Both the position numbers and the translations under genes were made by a program. From Rhizobium sp. L1K21 (GTDB lineage Bacteria; Pseudomonadota; Alphaproteobacteria; Rhizobiales; Rhizobiaceae), in the NCBI RefSeq assembly GCF_024055895.1, contig NZ_JAMXLE010000001.1, positions 2,286,698-2,350,697 on the forward strand: 64,000 bases of DNA. Direction: 5' to 3'. The notes beneath the pieces are model-generated. The model ran no database searches. It had not been told where the DNA came from and was given only the letters and a program-made list of their open reading frames with translations. Below are positions 36,029 to 45,900 of the stretch, one piece after another. The stretch's first letter is position 1. The number at the start of each line of letters is the position of its first letter.

Positions 36029-37186
36029 TCAGATTACCGGCAAAGAATGAGGAGCGAAATGGGTGAGCGGGCGGGCACCATGGGCTGTGATGACGATGTT
36101 TTCTTCGTGCACCAGCATGAAACCGTCTTTCGTTTCAATGCCGGGTTCGAGTGTCAGGACCATGTTTTCGGCAAGGACCGTCCCGTCATGTTCGATAAGA
36201 GACGGCCATTCGGTCAGCTGCATGCCAAGACCATGGCCGAAGCGGCCTGATGACGGCGTGCCGCCTGCCTTTGTCATCGCCGCCTTCATCGCATGCGTGA
36301 GCTCGGCTGCGGTGATACCGGGGCGTGCTGCCTGAAGGCCGGCATGGGCGGACTCAATCAAAATTTTGTGGGCGTCGTTCAAGGCCGGGTCCGGCTTGCC
36401 GATGGCGAAGTTCCTGTCGTAATCGCAGAAATAGCCGTCCCAGACTAGGCCGGTGTCGAGCATCAGGATATCGCCCTTGGCGAGCGGTTCGGGCGTGGCA
36501 GGCGAAATGACATCGCTATAGCCTGCCGGGCCTGCACCCCCTGCCAGATAGGACACGTAGTCTGCTCCTTCTTCCAGGCAAAGCATCTGGAACCGACGAA
36601 AGACTGTGTCGAGGCCCACACCTTCTGTGGCGATTTCACCGACGCGGGCAAAGGCCCTGCCCGCGAGGGCACAGGCTCTTTCAATCTTGGCGATTTCGGC
36701 AGCGGATTTAATGAGCCTCAGCTGGCGCAGGATGCCATTGTCCCCGCCGATGGTCGCGGGCGCGATACGCTCGGCCACCGCCTGGAAGCTTGCAAGCGGC
36801 ATGCGCAGATGGGTTTCCGGCCCATCGGGAACGCCAATGCGGCCGCCGGGGGCGATTTCGCGAATGGTATCGGCCAGCAGGCTCACCCCATCATCGGGCG
36901 CGGGCGACGGCCAGGTGCGGATATCGTCGAGACCGCAGCGGCGCATGAGCGGTTCGCCGATGGCCGGGATGACGGCGACCGGTTTTCCTGCTTGCGGCAC
37001 CAGCAGGAACCATGGGCGCGTCGGGCTTTCCCAGAAACGGGTGAGATAGCCGGTGAAATAGCGGATTTCCGGCTCGGTCGTCAGCAGAAGAGCATCGAGA
37101 CCGGCGTCCCGCATCAAGGTCTGCGCGCGGCTGAGGCGAGCCTCAAATTCATCTGCCGGAAAGCCACGTTGCAGATTATTTTCCAC
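36029..37186 (-). CDS. M24-family metallohydrolase (Xaa-Pro peptidase/ectoine-hydrolase-like)
   Basis: 385 residues: a creatinase-type N-terminal domain (about 1-140) and a pita-bread catalytic domain with metal ligands in LMLDTGLVWDGYFCDYDRNF, FGHGLGMQLTEWP and LTLEPGIE. Relatives cleave X-Pro peptides, creatine or the ring of ectoine (EutD/DoeA). The start is a GTG at 37186 directly abutting the TAG of the PLP-enzyme gene, with GAGGAA 7 nt upstream, so translation is coupled. Substrate undetermined; context argues for a small amidine or peptide-like compound. Confidence 0.87.
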   Translation of the reverse strand: MENNLQRGFPADEFEARLSRAQTLMRDAGLDALLLTTEPEIRYFTGYLTRFWESPTRPWFLLVPQAGKPVAVIPAIGEPLMRRCGLDDIRTWPSPAPDDGVSLLADTIREIAPGGRIGVPDGPETHLRMPLASFQAVAERIAPATIGGDNGILRQLRLIKSAAEIAKIERACALAGRAFARVGEIATEGVGLDTVFRRFQMLCLEEGADYVSYLAGGAGPAGYSDVISPATPEPLAKGDILMLDTGLVWDGYFCDYDRNFAIGKPDPALNDAHKILIESAHAGLQAARPGITAAELTHAMKAAMTKAGGTPSSGRFGHGLGMQLTEWPSLIEHDGTVLAENMVLTLEPGIETKDGFMLVHEENIVITAHGARPLTHFAPHSLPVI

Positions 37187-38245
37187 CTAAGCTTCCTCGC
37201 TCAGAATTGTGAGAACACGGGAATTCGCATTCAGCCCCGCCCCCTCCGCCTTGCCGCCAAGTGCGAGAAGTGCTGCAAGGCCCGCACCACCCGATGGGGT
37301 GGTGGCAAGACCTGCGGCCACCAGAGGCGGGATCGCTGCCTCTGCCGTGCCCTCCGAAAGCGTCATGAACACATCAGCATCGCGCGCAAGGCCCTTCAAT
37401 GCGATCAGCGATGGCTCCTTGCAATCGAGCCGCCCCATGCAGGAAACGCCGCCTTCGGCGACAACCGGTTTTCCCGCCTCGATGCTTTCGTAAAGAGCCG
37501 GCGCTTCTTCGGGTTCCACAACGATGATGATCGGCGCGTCGCCCCAGATGTGACGGGCATAGGCGGCAACAGCACCGGCCAGACCGCCGACCCCGGCTTG
37601 CAGAAAAATGTGCGTCGGCGCTTGACCCATCTGGTCGGCGGCTTCTGCGGCAAGCTGCAGATAGCCTTCCATCAGCCGCCAGGGCCGGTCCATATAACCT
37701 GGCCATGAGCTATCCGACAGCAATTGCCAGCCATTGTCGTCGGCAGCCCTCGCGGCAGCTTTCATGCTGGCTTCATAGTCGGCACCTTCGCGCACGACAT
37801 CGGCCCCTTTCGCGGCAAGCCTTTCGGCGAAACTCTGCGGCACGGTTTGCGCGATAAACACCTTGGCCTTGGCCCCGAAAATGCGCGCACCGGCGGCCAC
37901 AGACAGACCGTGATTGCCGGCACTCGCCGTCACATAGGTCATGTCCGTCAGGCTTTCCGGACCGGGATTGCCGCGCTCGGCGGCTTCGCTGGCAATCACA
38001 TAGGCCGCACCGAGCGCCTTGAAACTGCCAAGCCCCATGCGGTCGCGCTCGTCTTTGACCCGCAGTTCTGCAATGCCGAGATGGGCTGCCAGATCGCGCG
38101 CATTGCGAAGTGGTGTTTCAGCATGGGCGGGACATTGGCGAAGGAGGCTTGCAACACGGGCCGCATCAATGCTGGGAAACGGCGTCTCCGGCGGAAAAAC
38201 ATCGGGGAAACCCGATTCCCGCCAGGGGTTCTTGAGAAGTCTCAT
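37187..38245 (-). CDS. PLP-dependent ammonia-lyase (diaminopropionate ammonia-lyase-like)
   Basis: A 352-residue fold-type II PLP enzyme. The Schiff-base lysine is about Lys75 in GSFKALGAAY, with the phosphate/substrate loop ASAGNHGLSVA and C-terminal PSGGAGLAAL. HIFLQAGVGGLAGAV and the SDSSWPGYMDRPWRLMEGY stretch resemble diaminopropionate ammonia-lyase (YgeX/DpaL) more than threonine dehydratase. It would convert a diamino or hydroxy amino acid to a 2-oxoacid plus ammonia. ATG 38245 is used, with AAGG upstream. First gene of a three-gene operon with M24 and racemase-family enzymes. Confidence 0.85.
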   Translation of the reverse strand: MRLLKNPWRESGFPDVFPPETPFPSIDAARVASLLRQCPAHAETPLRNARDLAAHLGIAELRVKDERDRMGLGSFKALGAAYVIASEAAERGNPGPESLTDMTYVTASAGNHGLSVAAGARIFGAKAKVFIAQTVPQSFAERLAAKGADVVREGADYEASMKAAARAADDNGWQLLSDSSWPGYMDRPWRLMEGYLQLAAEAADQMGQAPTHIFLQAGVGGLAGAVAAYARHIWGDAPIIIVVEPEEAPALYESIEAGKPVVAEGGVSCMGRLDCKEPSLIALKGLARDADVFMTLSEGTAEAAIPPLVAAGLATTPSGGAGLAALLALGGKAEGAGLNANSRVLTILSEEA

Positions 38246-38318
38246 GCAATACGGCCTTTCCTTTTGTGCTGTGAGAGTGGGGGGATGGCCCCTCACCTGT
38301 CAAGCACGCAAAGGTGGC

Positions 38319-39476
38319 TCAGTTTTGCTTTCCGGCGAAACGCCATTCGCCGTCCCCAAGGATCGGTCCGGCCTTGTCCGTTGACAGTGGCGAGCGGGAA
38401 AACTGGATGGGGGTTCTCAGACCCGGCAAACCTTCCGGCGCAATGCGCAAGCCGCGGGCGGTGATCTGCTCATCTTCAATGGCCTCTGCCACCGTGTTGA
38501 TCGGACCGCCTGGAACACCTGCCGCTTCGAGCGCCGCGATGAGCTCGATTTTCTGCCGCTGGGAGGTCTTTTCCGTAATCATACGGGCGAGTTCGACGCG
38601 GTTTTCCACCCGGGCGGGATTGGTGGTGTAGCGCGCATCAGCAGCCAGTTCATCAAGGCCCAGAAGCTTGCAAAGATTGGCAAACTGCCGGTCGTTGCCG
38701 CAGGCGATGATCAAATGGCCATCGGCTGTGGGGAAGACCTGATAGGGCACAATATTGGGATGGGCATTGCCAAGCCGGGTCGGCGAATTGCCGGAAACGA
38801 GATAGTTCATCGCCTGATTGGCGAGCACGGCGACGCCGGTGTCGAGAAGCGAAAGATCGACCTGTTGGCCCCTGCCGGACTTTTCCCGCTCGGCCAAGGC
38901 CGCCTGAATGCCGATGACGCCATAAAGCCCGGTGAAAATATCGATCCAGGCCACGCCCACCTTTTGTGGTTCGCCTTGCGGATCACCCGTCAGGTCCATG
39001 ATGCCGCACATGCCCTGAATGAGGAAATCATAACCGGCGGTCGCCGCGCGCGGGCCATTCTGGCCAAAGCCGGTGACGGAGGCATAAACGAGGCGCGGGT
39101 TGGATTCCGCGAGACTTTCATAGTCGAGGCCGAATTTCTTCAGGCCGCCGACCTTGAAGTTTTCAATCACCACATCGGCGTCGGCAATCAGCGCCTTGAC
39201 GCGGGCAAGATCGTCCGGGTCGGAGAAATCGCAGATGACGGAGGTCTTGCCGCGGTTGGCCGCATGGAAATAGGCTGCGACCTTTTCGGTGCTGCCATCG
39301 GCTTTCTCCCGTTCAACGAAGGGAGGCCCCCAGGTGCGCGTGTCATCGCCGCCGGGGCTTTCGACCTTGATCACTTCCGCGCCGAGATCAGCCAGGGTTT
39401 GGCCAATCCAGGGACCGGCCAGAATGCGCGCGAGTTCAACGACTTTGAGACCGGCCAGCGGGCTAGCTTCATTCAT
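38319..39476 (-). CDS. CaiB/BaiF family CoA-transferase (probable glutarate CoA-transferase)
   Basis: 385 residues with the family III features LAGPWIGQTLADLGAEVIKVE, the aspartate-bearing GLYGVIGIQAAL region, and GRGQQVDLSLLDTGVAVL. It should transfer CoA between carboxylic acids. It is translated with gcdH (39899) and a small membrane protein (8-nt overlap). The known pairing of glutaryl-CoA dehydrogenase with a CaiB-type succinyl-CoA:glutarate CoA-transferase makes glutarate the likely acceptor, which is inference. Confidence 0.87.
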   Translation of the reverse strand: MNEASPLAGLKVVELARILAGPWIGQTLADLGAEVIKVESPGGDDTRTWGPPFVEREKADGSTEKVAAYFHAANRGKTSVICDFSDPDDLARVKALIADADVVIENFKVGGLKKFGLDYESLAESNPRLVYASVTGFGQNGPRAATAGYDFLIQGMCGIMDLTGDPQGEPQKVGVAWIDIFTGLYGVIGIQAALAEREKSGRGQQVDLSLLDTGVAVLANQAMNYLVSGNSPTRLGNAHPNIVPYQVFPTADGHLIIACGNDRQFANLCKLLGLDELAADARYTTNPARVENRVELARMITEKTSQRQKIELIAALEAAGVPGGPINTVAEAIEDEQITARGLRIAPEGLPGLRTPIQFSRSPLSTDKAGPILGDGEWRFAGKQN

Positions 39477-39882
39477 GGGTTGATTTCCTTAGAATTCTCA
39501 CGAAGGGCATGGCGGCAAAGAGAAGCTGGCCAACGAGGCCGACAAGCCGTGGCGCAGACAGATCGCCCCAATAGATCAGGATATTATCAAGATAGGGTTC
39601 GGGTCCGACGAGGCCGGTGAGCCCGCTCTCTAAAAGCTGCAAAAGGATGAAGGCGGCAATGCCGATTTCAATTCCCTTTTCGCCATCAAGCGGCCACCAG
39701 CGGCGCACGAGGGGGCCGCAAGCCAGATAGGAAAGCACGACCATGACCGGCACTTCCACGACCACGGCCCAAAGCGGGCCGATGGCGGGTTCGAGGAGAA
39801 AGATGCGGATCGCTGCAAACATGCAACCGATCGCAAAGACGATCAGCACATAGAGTGCGGCAAAGCGGACAACGATCCCCAC
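39469..39882 (-). CDS. Small integral membrane protein in gcdH operon
   Basis: 137 residues with four predicted membrane helices (VRFAALYVLIVFAIGCMFAAI, VVVEVPVMVVLSYLACG, IGIAAFILLQLLESGL, LVGLVGQLLFAAMPFV). No family recognised. The start is GTG 39882, with GGAGAT about 11 nt upstream. It lies 16 nt after gcdH and overlaps the CoA-transferase start by 8 nt, so it is co-translated. A link to glutarate metabolism is suggested only by position. Confidence 0.65.
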   Translation of the reverse strand: MGIVVRFAALYVLIVFAIGCMFAAIRIFLLEPAIGPLWAVVVEVPVMVVLSYLACGPLVRRWWPLDGEKGIEIGIAAFILLQLLESGLTGLVGPEPYLDNILIYWGDLSAPRLVGLVGQLLFAAMPFVRILRKSTHE

Positions 39883-39898
39883 CTTTTCATATCTCCGA

Positions 39899-41098
39899 TC
39901 AGAAGAAGGCCTGGATGCCGGTCTGGGCGCGGCCGAGGATCAGGGCATGGACATCATGCGTGCCTTCATAGGTGTTGACCGTTTCCAGGTTCTGCGCGTG
40001 GCGCATAACGTGATATTCGATCTGGATACCGTTGCCGCCGTGCATGTCTCGGGCCTGGCGGGCAATATCGAGCGCCTTGCCGCAATTGTTGCGCTTGACG
40101 AGCGAGATCATTTCCGGCGCGAACTTGCCCTCATCCATCAAACGGCCAACGCGCAGCGAGGCCTGAAGACCGAGCGCAATTTCGGTCTGCATGTCGGCGA
40201 GCTTTTTCTGGAACAGCTGCGTACCGGCCAGCGGCTTCGAAAACTGGTGACGATCAAGGCCATATTGGCGGGCGCGGAACCAGCAATCTTCCGCCGCACC
40301 CAGCGCACCCCAGGAAATGCCGTAGCGCGCACGGTTGAGGCAGCCGAAGGGACCGGAGAGACCTTCCACATTGGGCAGCAGTGCATCTTCGCCGACTTCC
40401 ACGCCATCAAGCACGATTTCCCCCGTGATGGAGGCGCGCAGCGAGAGCTTGCCGCCGATCTTGGGGGCAGACAGGCCCTTCATGCCCTTTTCGAGAACGA
40501 AGCCACGGATCTTGCCGCCGTGCGCCTCGGACTTTGCCCAAACGACAAAAACATCGGCGATCGGCGCATTCGAAATCCACATCTTGGCGCCCTTGAGGCG
40601 ATAGCCGCCATCAATCTTTTCAGCGCGCGTCTTCATGCCGCCCGGATCAGAACCGGCATCCGGCTCGGTGAGGCCAAAGCAGCCGATGAACTCGCCAGAC
40701 GCCAGTTTCGGCAGATACTTCATGCGCTGCTCTTCGGAGCCATAGGCATAGATGGGATACATGACCAGCGAGGACTGCACGCTCATCATGGAGCGATAGC
40801 CTGAATCGATGCGCTCCACTTCTCGGGCAATCAGGCCATAGGACACATAGTTTGCGCCCACGCCGCCATATTGTTCGGGAACGGTCGCGCCCAGCAGGCC
40901 GTTTGCGCCCATTTCGCGGAAGATTTCCGGGTCGGTGGTTTCGTTGAGATAGGCATCCTGAACGCGCGGCAGCAGCTTGTCGGAAGCGAAAGCAGCCGCT
41001 GTGTCGCGGATCATGCGCTCTTCTTCGCTCAATTGATCTTCGATGAGGAAGGGATCTTCCCAGTTGAAGGCGGTCCCCTTGTGCGACTGTGCAGACAT
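39899..41098 (-). CDS. gcdH: Glutaryl-CoA dehydrogenase
   Basis: 399 residues, acyl-CoA dehydrogenase fold. It oxidises and decarboxylates glutaryl-CoA to crotonyl-CoA with FAD in lysine/tryptophan breakdown. Signatures are [15 protein letters not shown] (FAD/acyl binding) and the C-terminal [21 protein letters not shown], where the Glu of YEGT is the catalytic base. The N-terminal [22 protein letters not shown] block is characteristic of GcdH. ATG 41098 has AGAGGA upstream; an in-frame TTG at 41125 is rejected. Leads the operon gcdH-membrane protein-CoA-transferase. Confidence 0.92.
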   Translation of the reverse strand: MSAQSHKGTAFNWEDPFLIEDQLSEEERMIRDTAAAFASDKLLPRVQDAYLNETTDPEIFREMGANGLLGATVPEQYGGVGANYVSYGLIAREVERIDSGYRSMMSVQSSLVMYPIYAYGSEEQRMKYLPKLASGEFIGCFGLTEPDAGSDPGGMKTRAEKIDGGYRLKGAKMWISNAPIADVFVVWAKSEAHGGKIRGFVLEKGMKGLSAPKIGGKLSLRASITGEIVLDGVEVGEDALLPNVEGLSGPFGCLNRARYGISWGALGAAEDCWFRARQYGLDRHQFSKPLAGTQLFQKKLADMQTEIALGLQASLRVGRLMDEGKFAPEMISLVKRNNCGKALDIARQARDMHGGNGIQIEYHVMRHAQNLETVNTYEGTHDVHALILGRAQTGIQAFF

Positions 41099-41236
41099 TT
41101 TCGTTTTTCCTCTGGCATCATTCAACGTTGAGTATGCATATACGCAACGCCGGCTGCCAGCAGAAACTCTATTTGTCGCTAGAACTATGCAGTTTATGCA
41201 TATGCCGCGGAGAAATCTGCAACGCCATTCCGATCA

Positions 41237-41275
41237 AAATTTTAGCCTCCCGAAAGCAGAACGCTCGCGGGAGGC
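41237..41275 (-). terminator. Rho-independent terminator after the exported-protein gene
   Basis: On the minus strand GCCTCCCG and CGGGAGGC form an 8-bp stem (41268-41275 with 41245-41252), followed by TAAAATTTT. It lies between the end of the small exported protein and gcdH. Confidence 0.75.
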
Positions 41276-41306
41276 TTGATGTTTCAGCGCTTGTCAAAGG
41301 CGCGGA

Positions 41307-41723
41307 TCAGCGGACAATATAGAAGGTGTCGCCACTGAACGAATGCTCGATGGAAATAACATTGTCGATGTTGATACCACGCGCCTGGAAGGCGCGAACG
41401 AGCGCGGGGTCCTGGCGGATCTGGCTCTGGATGGCTTCAAGATGCGCCGGGTTGGAAGCGAAGTTTTCCACTGCCGCCTTGCTGGCGCGGGACAGTTCAT
41501 CGGTGTAGCGAACCGTCAGGCCATCGTCAGCGACCTTGCGCAGGAAGCCGGGCTTGTAACCATAGCCGAAGCCGTTTGTGGTTGCACCCGGTGCAGTAAT
41601 GTCACCGTTGCGGATCAGATTTTCGTGGCTGTCGGAAACTCCGCGGTCGGCAGCATTGGCAATACCGGCGACGGCACTCACGGAAAAGAGGGCTGCAACG
41701 ATTGCTTTGGAGAAGGTTTTCAT
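41307..41723 (-). CDS. Small exported hypothetical protein
   Basis: 138 residues with a clear Sec signal peptide (MKTFSKAIVAALFSVSAVAGIANA, cleavage before ADRG). The mature part (RNGDITAPGATTNGFGYGYKPGFLRKVADDGLTVRY ... DNVISIEHSFSGDTFYIVR) is not recognised. ATG 41723 has AAGGAG 8 nt upstream; longer in-frame starts lack a site. Stand-alone gene with its own terminator, presumably periplasmic. Confidence 0.75.
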   Translation of the reverse strand: MKTFSKAIVAALFSVSAVAGIANAADRGVSDSHENLIRNGDITAPGATTNGFGYGYKPGFLRKVADDGLTVRYTDELSRASKAAVENFASNPAHLEAIQSQIRQDPALVRAFQARGINIDNVISIEHSFSGDTFYIVR

Positions 41724-42192
41724 AATTTTGCTCCTTATAATTTCACTTTTTGCTGGACCGGAATGCACTCGACAGAACGCCGTTTGGCGCTGATCATGAG
41801 CGTGTTCCAATCCCGCCAGGCGCTCAGGCTTGCACTTCGAAATGTGAGAGCGACTTACGCCTTCGCCGTCTGACTGGTGTTGAGATGGGGAGCAAAACGA
41901 ACCGTCTCAATTGCAGTTTTTGTGAACGGCGCGTTGATTAAAATCACTATTGAAATCGCAGGATGGATTCCCATTTGCGTGCAAACGATTGGTAAAAATT
42001 GCGGTTATTCAATTGCTTGCAGAAAGCCAATGTCGATAAAGCACAGCCGCTACGGTCCTCCATCGCCGCAAAGCTGACACATTTGCACTGCCGAAAGCGG
42101 CCCTTGGCCTCTCAATTTTTCAAGATTTTTCTTGTTTTATTAGCTTGAGGCGCTTCGCGCTCAGGTCATCGCAGATTTTCCGGGATGTTAGC
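41724..42192. other. Intergenic region between the exported-protein gene and tRNA-Pro
   Basis: About 470 bp with A/T-rich stretches after 41880. A TATAAG-like element just upstream of 41723 could be the -10 of the exported-protein gene. No protein gene, repeat or RNA was recognised. Confidence 0.4.
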
Positions 42193-42269
42193 TGGTCGGA
42201 GTGGAGTGATTCGAACACTCGACCCCCACGTCCCGAACGTGGTGCGCTACCAGGCTGCGCTACACTCCG
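42193..42269 (-). tRNA. tRNA-Pro (anticodon CGG)
   Basis: Minus-strand cloverleaf. The acceptor stem is CGGAGTG pairing with CACTCCG, the D-arm GCGCAGCCTGGTAGCGC, the anticodon stem CCACG/CGTGG with loop TTCGGGA (anticodon CGG, proline), and the T-arm has GTTCGAATC. Discriminator A and an encoded CCA (42193-42195) complete the 3' end. The 77-nt length is normal. Confidence 0.97.
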
Positions 42270-42589
42270 TGACCAGTGGCGGCTCTATAGACCAGCATTT
42301 TTTCATCCGCAAGCGGGGTGCGCGATTTTTTTTGTTGCTGCTTTGACAGCGGCGATTTGGCAACATCGGTGGATTATTTCTTGGACGGGTAGACGCGCCA
42401 CTTGCACAAATCATGAAATTATTGGACGACACCGGGCACCGCGGCACCCTGCAGAAAACAAGGCCGAAGGCCAGTTTCTGCCAGAGCTGCGTTCGGGCCC
42501 GTCAATGTGGGCAGGCCTCACACCCGAACTGGTGCAGCCTCTCTTTCTACAAGCTGCGGCAGCGGGAAACGGATCACAAGGCGCATTTC
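42270..42589. other. Intergenic region between tRNA-Pro and the lipoprotein gene
   Basis: About 320 bp; an open plus-strand frame from 42413 joins the lipoprotein frame but has no protein-like features before 42590. No other feature was recognised. The tRNA promoter should lie in its first 60 bp. Confidence 0.4.
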
Positions 42590-42901
42590 ATGAATTCTCG
42601 CATTGCTACTTCGATTTTCATTCTTCTCGGTCTCACCGCATGCACCACCGCAACCGATCCGGTCTCCAAGGCTTGGGTCGGCAAATCAGCCGGCGGCTTC
42701 TTTGCAGCCTACGGCCCGCCGCTGAGTGAAACCGGCCCGAATTCCTATCGCTGGAAAGGTGCCTATAGCCGCGTCAACGGCTCACTGCGCAGCTGCAGCG
42801 CCGTCATTCGGGTCGACAATGATTACCGCATTCGCGATATCGACCTCTCCACGCAGTCCGATTACTGCAAGGAAACGCTTGCCCAAACGGAAAAGAAGTA
42901 A
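42590..42901 (+). CDS. Small outer/periplasmic lipoprotein, hypothetical
   Basis: 103 residues with a signal peptide and lipobox: MNSRIATSIFILLGLTAC, Cys18 being the lipid-modified residue. The mature part (SAGGFFAAYGPPLSETGPNSYRWKG ... CSAVIRVDNDYRIRDIDLSTQSDYC) resembles small SmpA/OmlA-like or DUF-type lipoproteins, but no family is certain. Two cysteines could form a disulfide. ATG 42590 has AAGGCG about 10 nt upstream. It is convergent with smc, sharing a hairpin at 42927-42952. Confidence 0.75.
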   Translation: MNSRIATSIFILLGLTACTTATDPVSKAWVGKSAGGFFAAYGPPLSETGPNSYRWKGAYSRVNGSLRSCSAVIRVDNDYRIRDIDLSTQSDYCKETLAQTEKK

Positions 42902-42926
42902 GCACTGAACTGCAATTCGCGTTCAA

Positions 42927-42952
42927 GCAGGCTGATCCAATTCTCAGCCTGC
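42927..42952. terminator. Hairpin between convergent lipoprotein and smc genes
   Basis: GCAGGCTGA and TCAGCCTGC form a 9-bp stem around an 8-nt loop. The right arm includes the smc stop codon (42944-42946). There is no T-run on either strand, so it is only a possible terminator or mRNA end structure. Confidence 0.45.
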
Positions 42953-45900
42953 ATCCCGCATCTGCTCTGCCGTCTGCAGGTCCACCGAGACAAGCTGGGA
43001 CACGCCCTGCTCTGCCATGGTCACGCCGAATAGGCGATCCATGCGGGCCATGGTGATGGGATTGTGGGTGATGACCACGAAGCGTGTGTCGGTCGAGGCA
43101 GCCATCTCGTCCATCAGATTGCAATAGCGCTCGACATTGTGATCGTCGAGCGGTGCATCCACCTCGTCGAGCACGCAGATGGGTGCCGGATTGGTGAGGA
43201 ACACGGCAAAGATCAGCGCCATGGCGGTCAGCGCCTGTTCGCCGCCTGAAAGCAGGGTCATGGTCTGCGGTTTCTTGCCCGGCGGACGGGCGAGAATTTC
43301 AAGGCCTGCCTCCAGCGGGTCATCGCTTTCGATCAATTGAAGCTCAGCGGTGCCGCCACCGAAAAGGTGAGTGAAGAGACGCTGGAACTGCGCATTCACC
43401 TCGTCAAAGGCGGCCAGAAGCCGCTCGCGGCCTTCGCGGTTCAGGTTCTGGATGGCCGAACGCAGCTTGCGGATCGCTTCCACAATGTCGTCGCGCTCAT
43501 GGATCAGCGCGGAGAGCTTTTCGGAAAGCTCTGCCTGTTCCTCATCGGCGCGCAGGTTGACGGCACCGAGACGCTCGCGCTCGATCTTCAGACGATCCAG
43601 CGCAATCTCGATGCTTTGCGGGTCTGGCAGCGGTGAATCGGCAGAAAGCCCGGTCAGCCGCAGCACTTCATGCGGGGCGCAGTTGAGCGTGGTGGCAATG
43701 CGGTTTTCGCTGTCGGCGCGACGCTGTCGGGCAGAGACAAGGCGTTCTTCTGCACGGCCGCGCTTTTCACGCGCATCAGCAAGAGCCGCGAGCGCCTGGG
43801 CGGCAAGCTGATCGGCACCGCGCTGCAGGTTTTCCGTTTCCGCCAGCCGGTCGGCGGCGGCACGGCGGGCCTCTTCTGCCTTTTGCAGCTGGTTCATAAG
43901 GGCGATGCGCTTTTCTTCGAACTCTTCGGGTGCTTCAGCCAGGTTTTCAATTTCTTCGCGGGCTTCCTCAGAGCGTGCCTTGAGCGTGTCGATCTGGCTT
44001 TGGGCATTGCCAGCGCGCGATTTCCAGGTTTCGCGCTCCTGGGCAATGGCCGCAATACGGCGGCGACGCATGTCGTTTTCTCTGGCCAGACCATCATGGT
44101 TGGCGCGTGCCTCGGCCAGTGCCGCACGGTCGGTTGCGACAATCACCTGCTGCTCCTGCAGCTTCACATCCAGATGCGAAAGGTCGGGCGCATCTTCCAT
44201 CTGCGCGCGGGCTTCCTCTTCCTGCGCAGTGACCTCTTCCAACTGGCTTTCAAGGCCGTTTTTGGCTTCGCTCAAAACATCGCGCCGACGGGTGATCTCG
44301 CCTGCAGCACGTTCGGCAGCGGCCAGCGCATCACGCGCCTCGGCGGCATCACGCACCAATTGGCGCTGGCGGTCGCGCGCGTCGCGCAATTGCCGCTCGC
44401 AATCGGCCACACGGCTTGCGGCTTTCTGGTGTTCGCCCTGAACGGCCTCCAGATTTTGGCGCGCCTCGGAAATTTCACTTTCAAGCCCGGCAAGGCGGTT
44501 TTTCTGGGCAAGCCGGAGCGCTGCGCTGGAAGGCGCATCAGCACCGGAGACATGGCCATCCCAACGCCATACGGCCCCTTCTTTCGAGACAAGACGCTGG
44601 CCGGGTTTCAAAAGCGGCTGCAGGCGCGGGCCATCTTCGGCGCTGACAATACCTGTCTGGGCAAGACGCCGCGACAAAGCCTGCGGTGCACGCACATGGG
44701 CAGAGAGCGGCGTTGCGCCATCAGGAAGGACCGGATCATCGGGCTTTGCAGCGCCCATGCCCCAGTGGCGCGGCGCGGATTGATCAAGCGGGGATTCGAT
44801 ATCTTCGCCAAGCGCGGCACCCAGCGCGGGCTCATATCCCTCATCCACTGAAAGCTCTTCGGCGACCGGCTTGTATTCGCCGCCTGCAGCACCCGCCTCC
44901 AGCATGCGCTCAATGGTGCGTGCTTCCGTCTCCAGGGCGGCAACGGCCTGGCGGGCGTTGTCGCTGTTGGCGCGCGCGGTTTGCTCCTCGGCACGCGCAG
45001 CTTCAATCGCCTCATCGGCTGCGGCAATCGCGCCCTCGCCTTCCTCCACCGCTTCGGCGGCCATCTCGGCGCGGTCGCGATGGGTGTCGACATCGGGCAG
45101 TTCCGCCATCTTTGCGTCCAGGGCCGAAAACTCGCGACCGGCTTCTTCCAGCTGCTGCTGCAGACGGACGCGGCGGGCCGCAAGATCGGCAATCCAGCGT
45201 TCGGCCTGCTGGCGGGCGGCGGCAGCGGAGGCGCGCTCGGCCGTGAGTTTGGCAAAAGCGGCCTCGCTGATCTCCAGCTTGTCGGCGGCAGCATCCAGGG
45301 CGGCACGGGTTTCCTCGCCGCGCTCGGCGGCCCCTTCAACCTCTTCGGTCAGCAGGCTTTCCTCATCCGCCAGTTCCGAAAGGATGCGGGCATTGTCGGC
45401 CAGCAGTTGCTCTTCGCGCTGAATGTCCTGGCTCAGCTGCATCAGGCGGCGTTCCAGCTCTTCGCGGCGGCGCAACAGTCGGGAGGCATCCTCCTCAAGC
45501 TGCGAACGGGCAATCTGCAGGCGCTGGAGGGCGGCTGCGGCCTTGGCCTCCTCTTCGCGCAGTTCGGGAAGCTTGAAGCTTGCCACGGCCTGGTTTTTGG
45601 CCGCTTCCATCTGCTCCTGCGCGCGTTCAGCCACGAGATTGGTTGCCGCGGTCAAGGCCGTGTCCGCTTCGCGCTCGGCCTCGCGAGCCTGGGTCCAGTG
45701 AATGTGCAGCAGCGTCGCTTCGCGGGCGCGGATGTCGGCAGATAGCGTCTTGAAACGATTGGCCTGGCGGGCCTGGCGCTTCAGGCTCTCGATCTGGCTT
45801 TCCAGCTGGGCGGTAATATCTTCCAGGCGCTCGAGATTGGTCTCGGCAGCCCGCAGCCTGAGTTCGGCTTCATGGCGGCGCGAATGCAGGCCGGAAATGC

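Noticed and set aside
43670-44851. Plus-strand frame (393 codons) opposite smc
   Set aside because: Shadow of the SMC coiled-coil and hinge codons.
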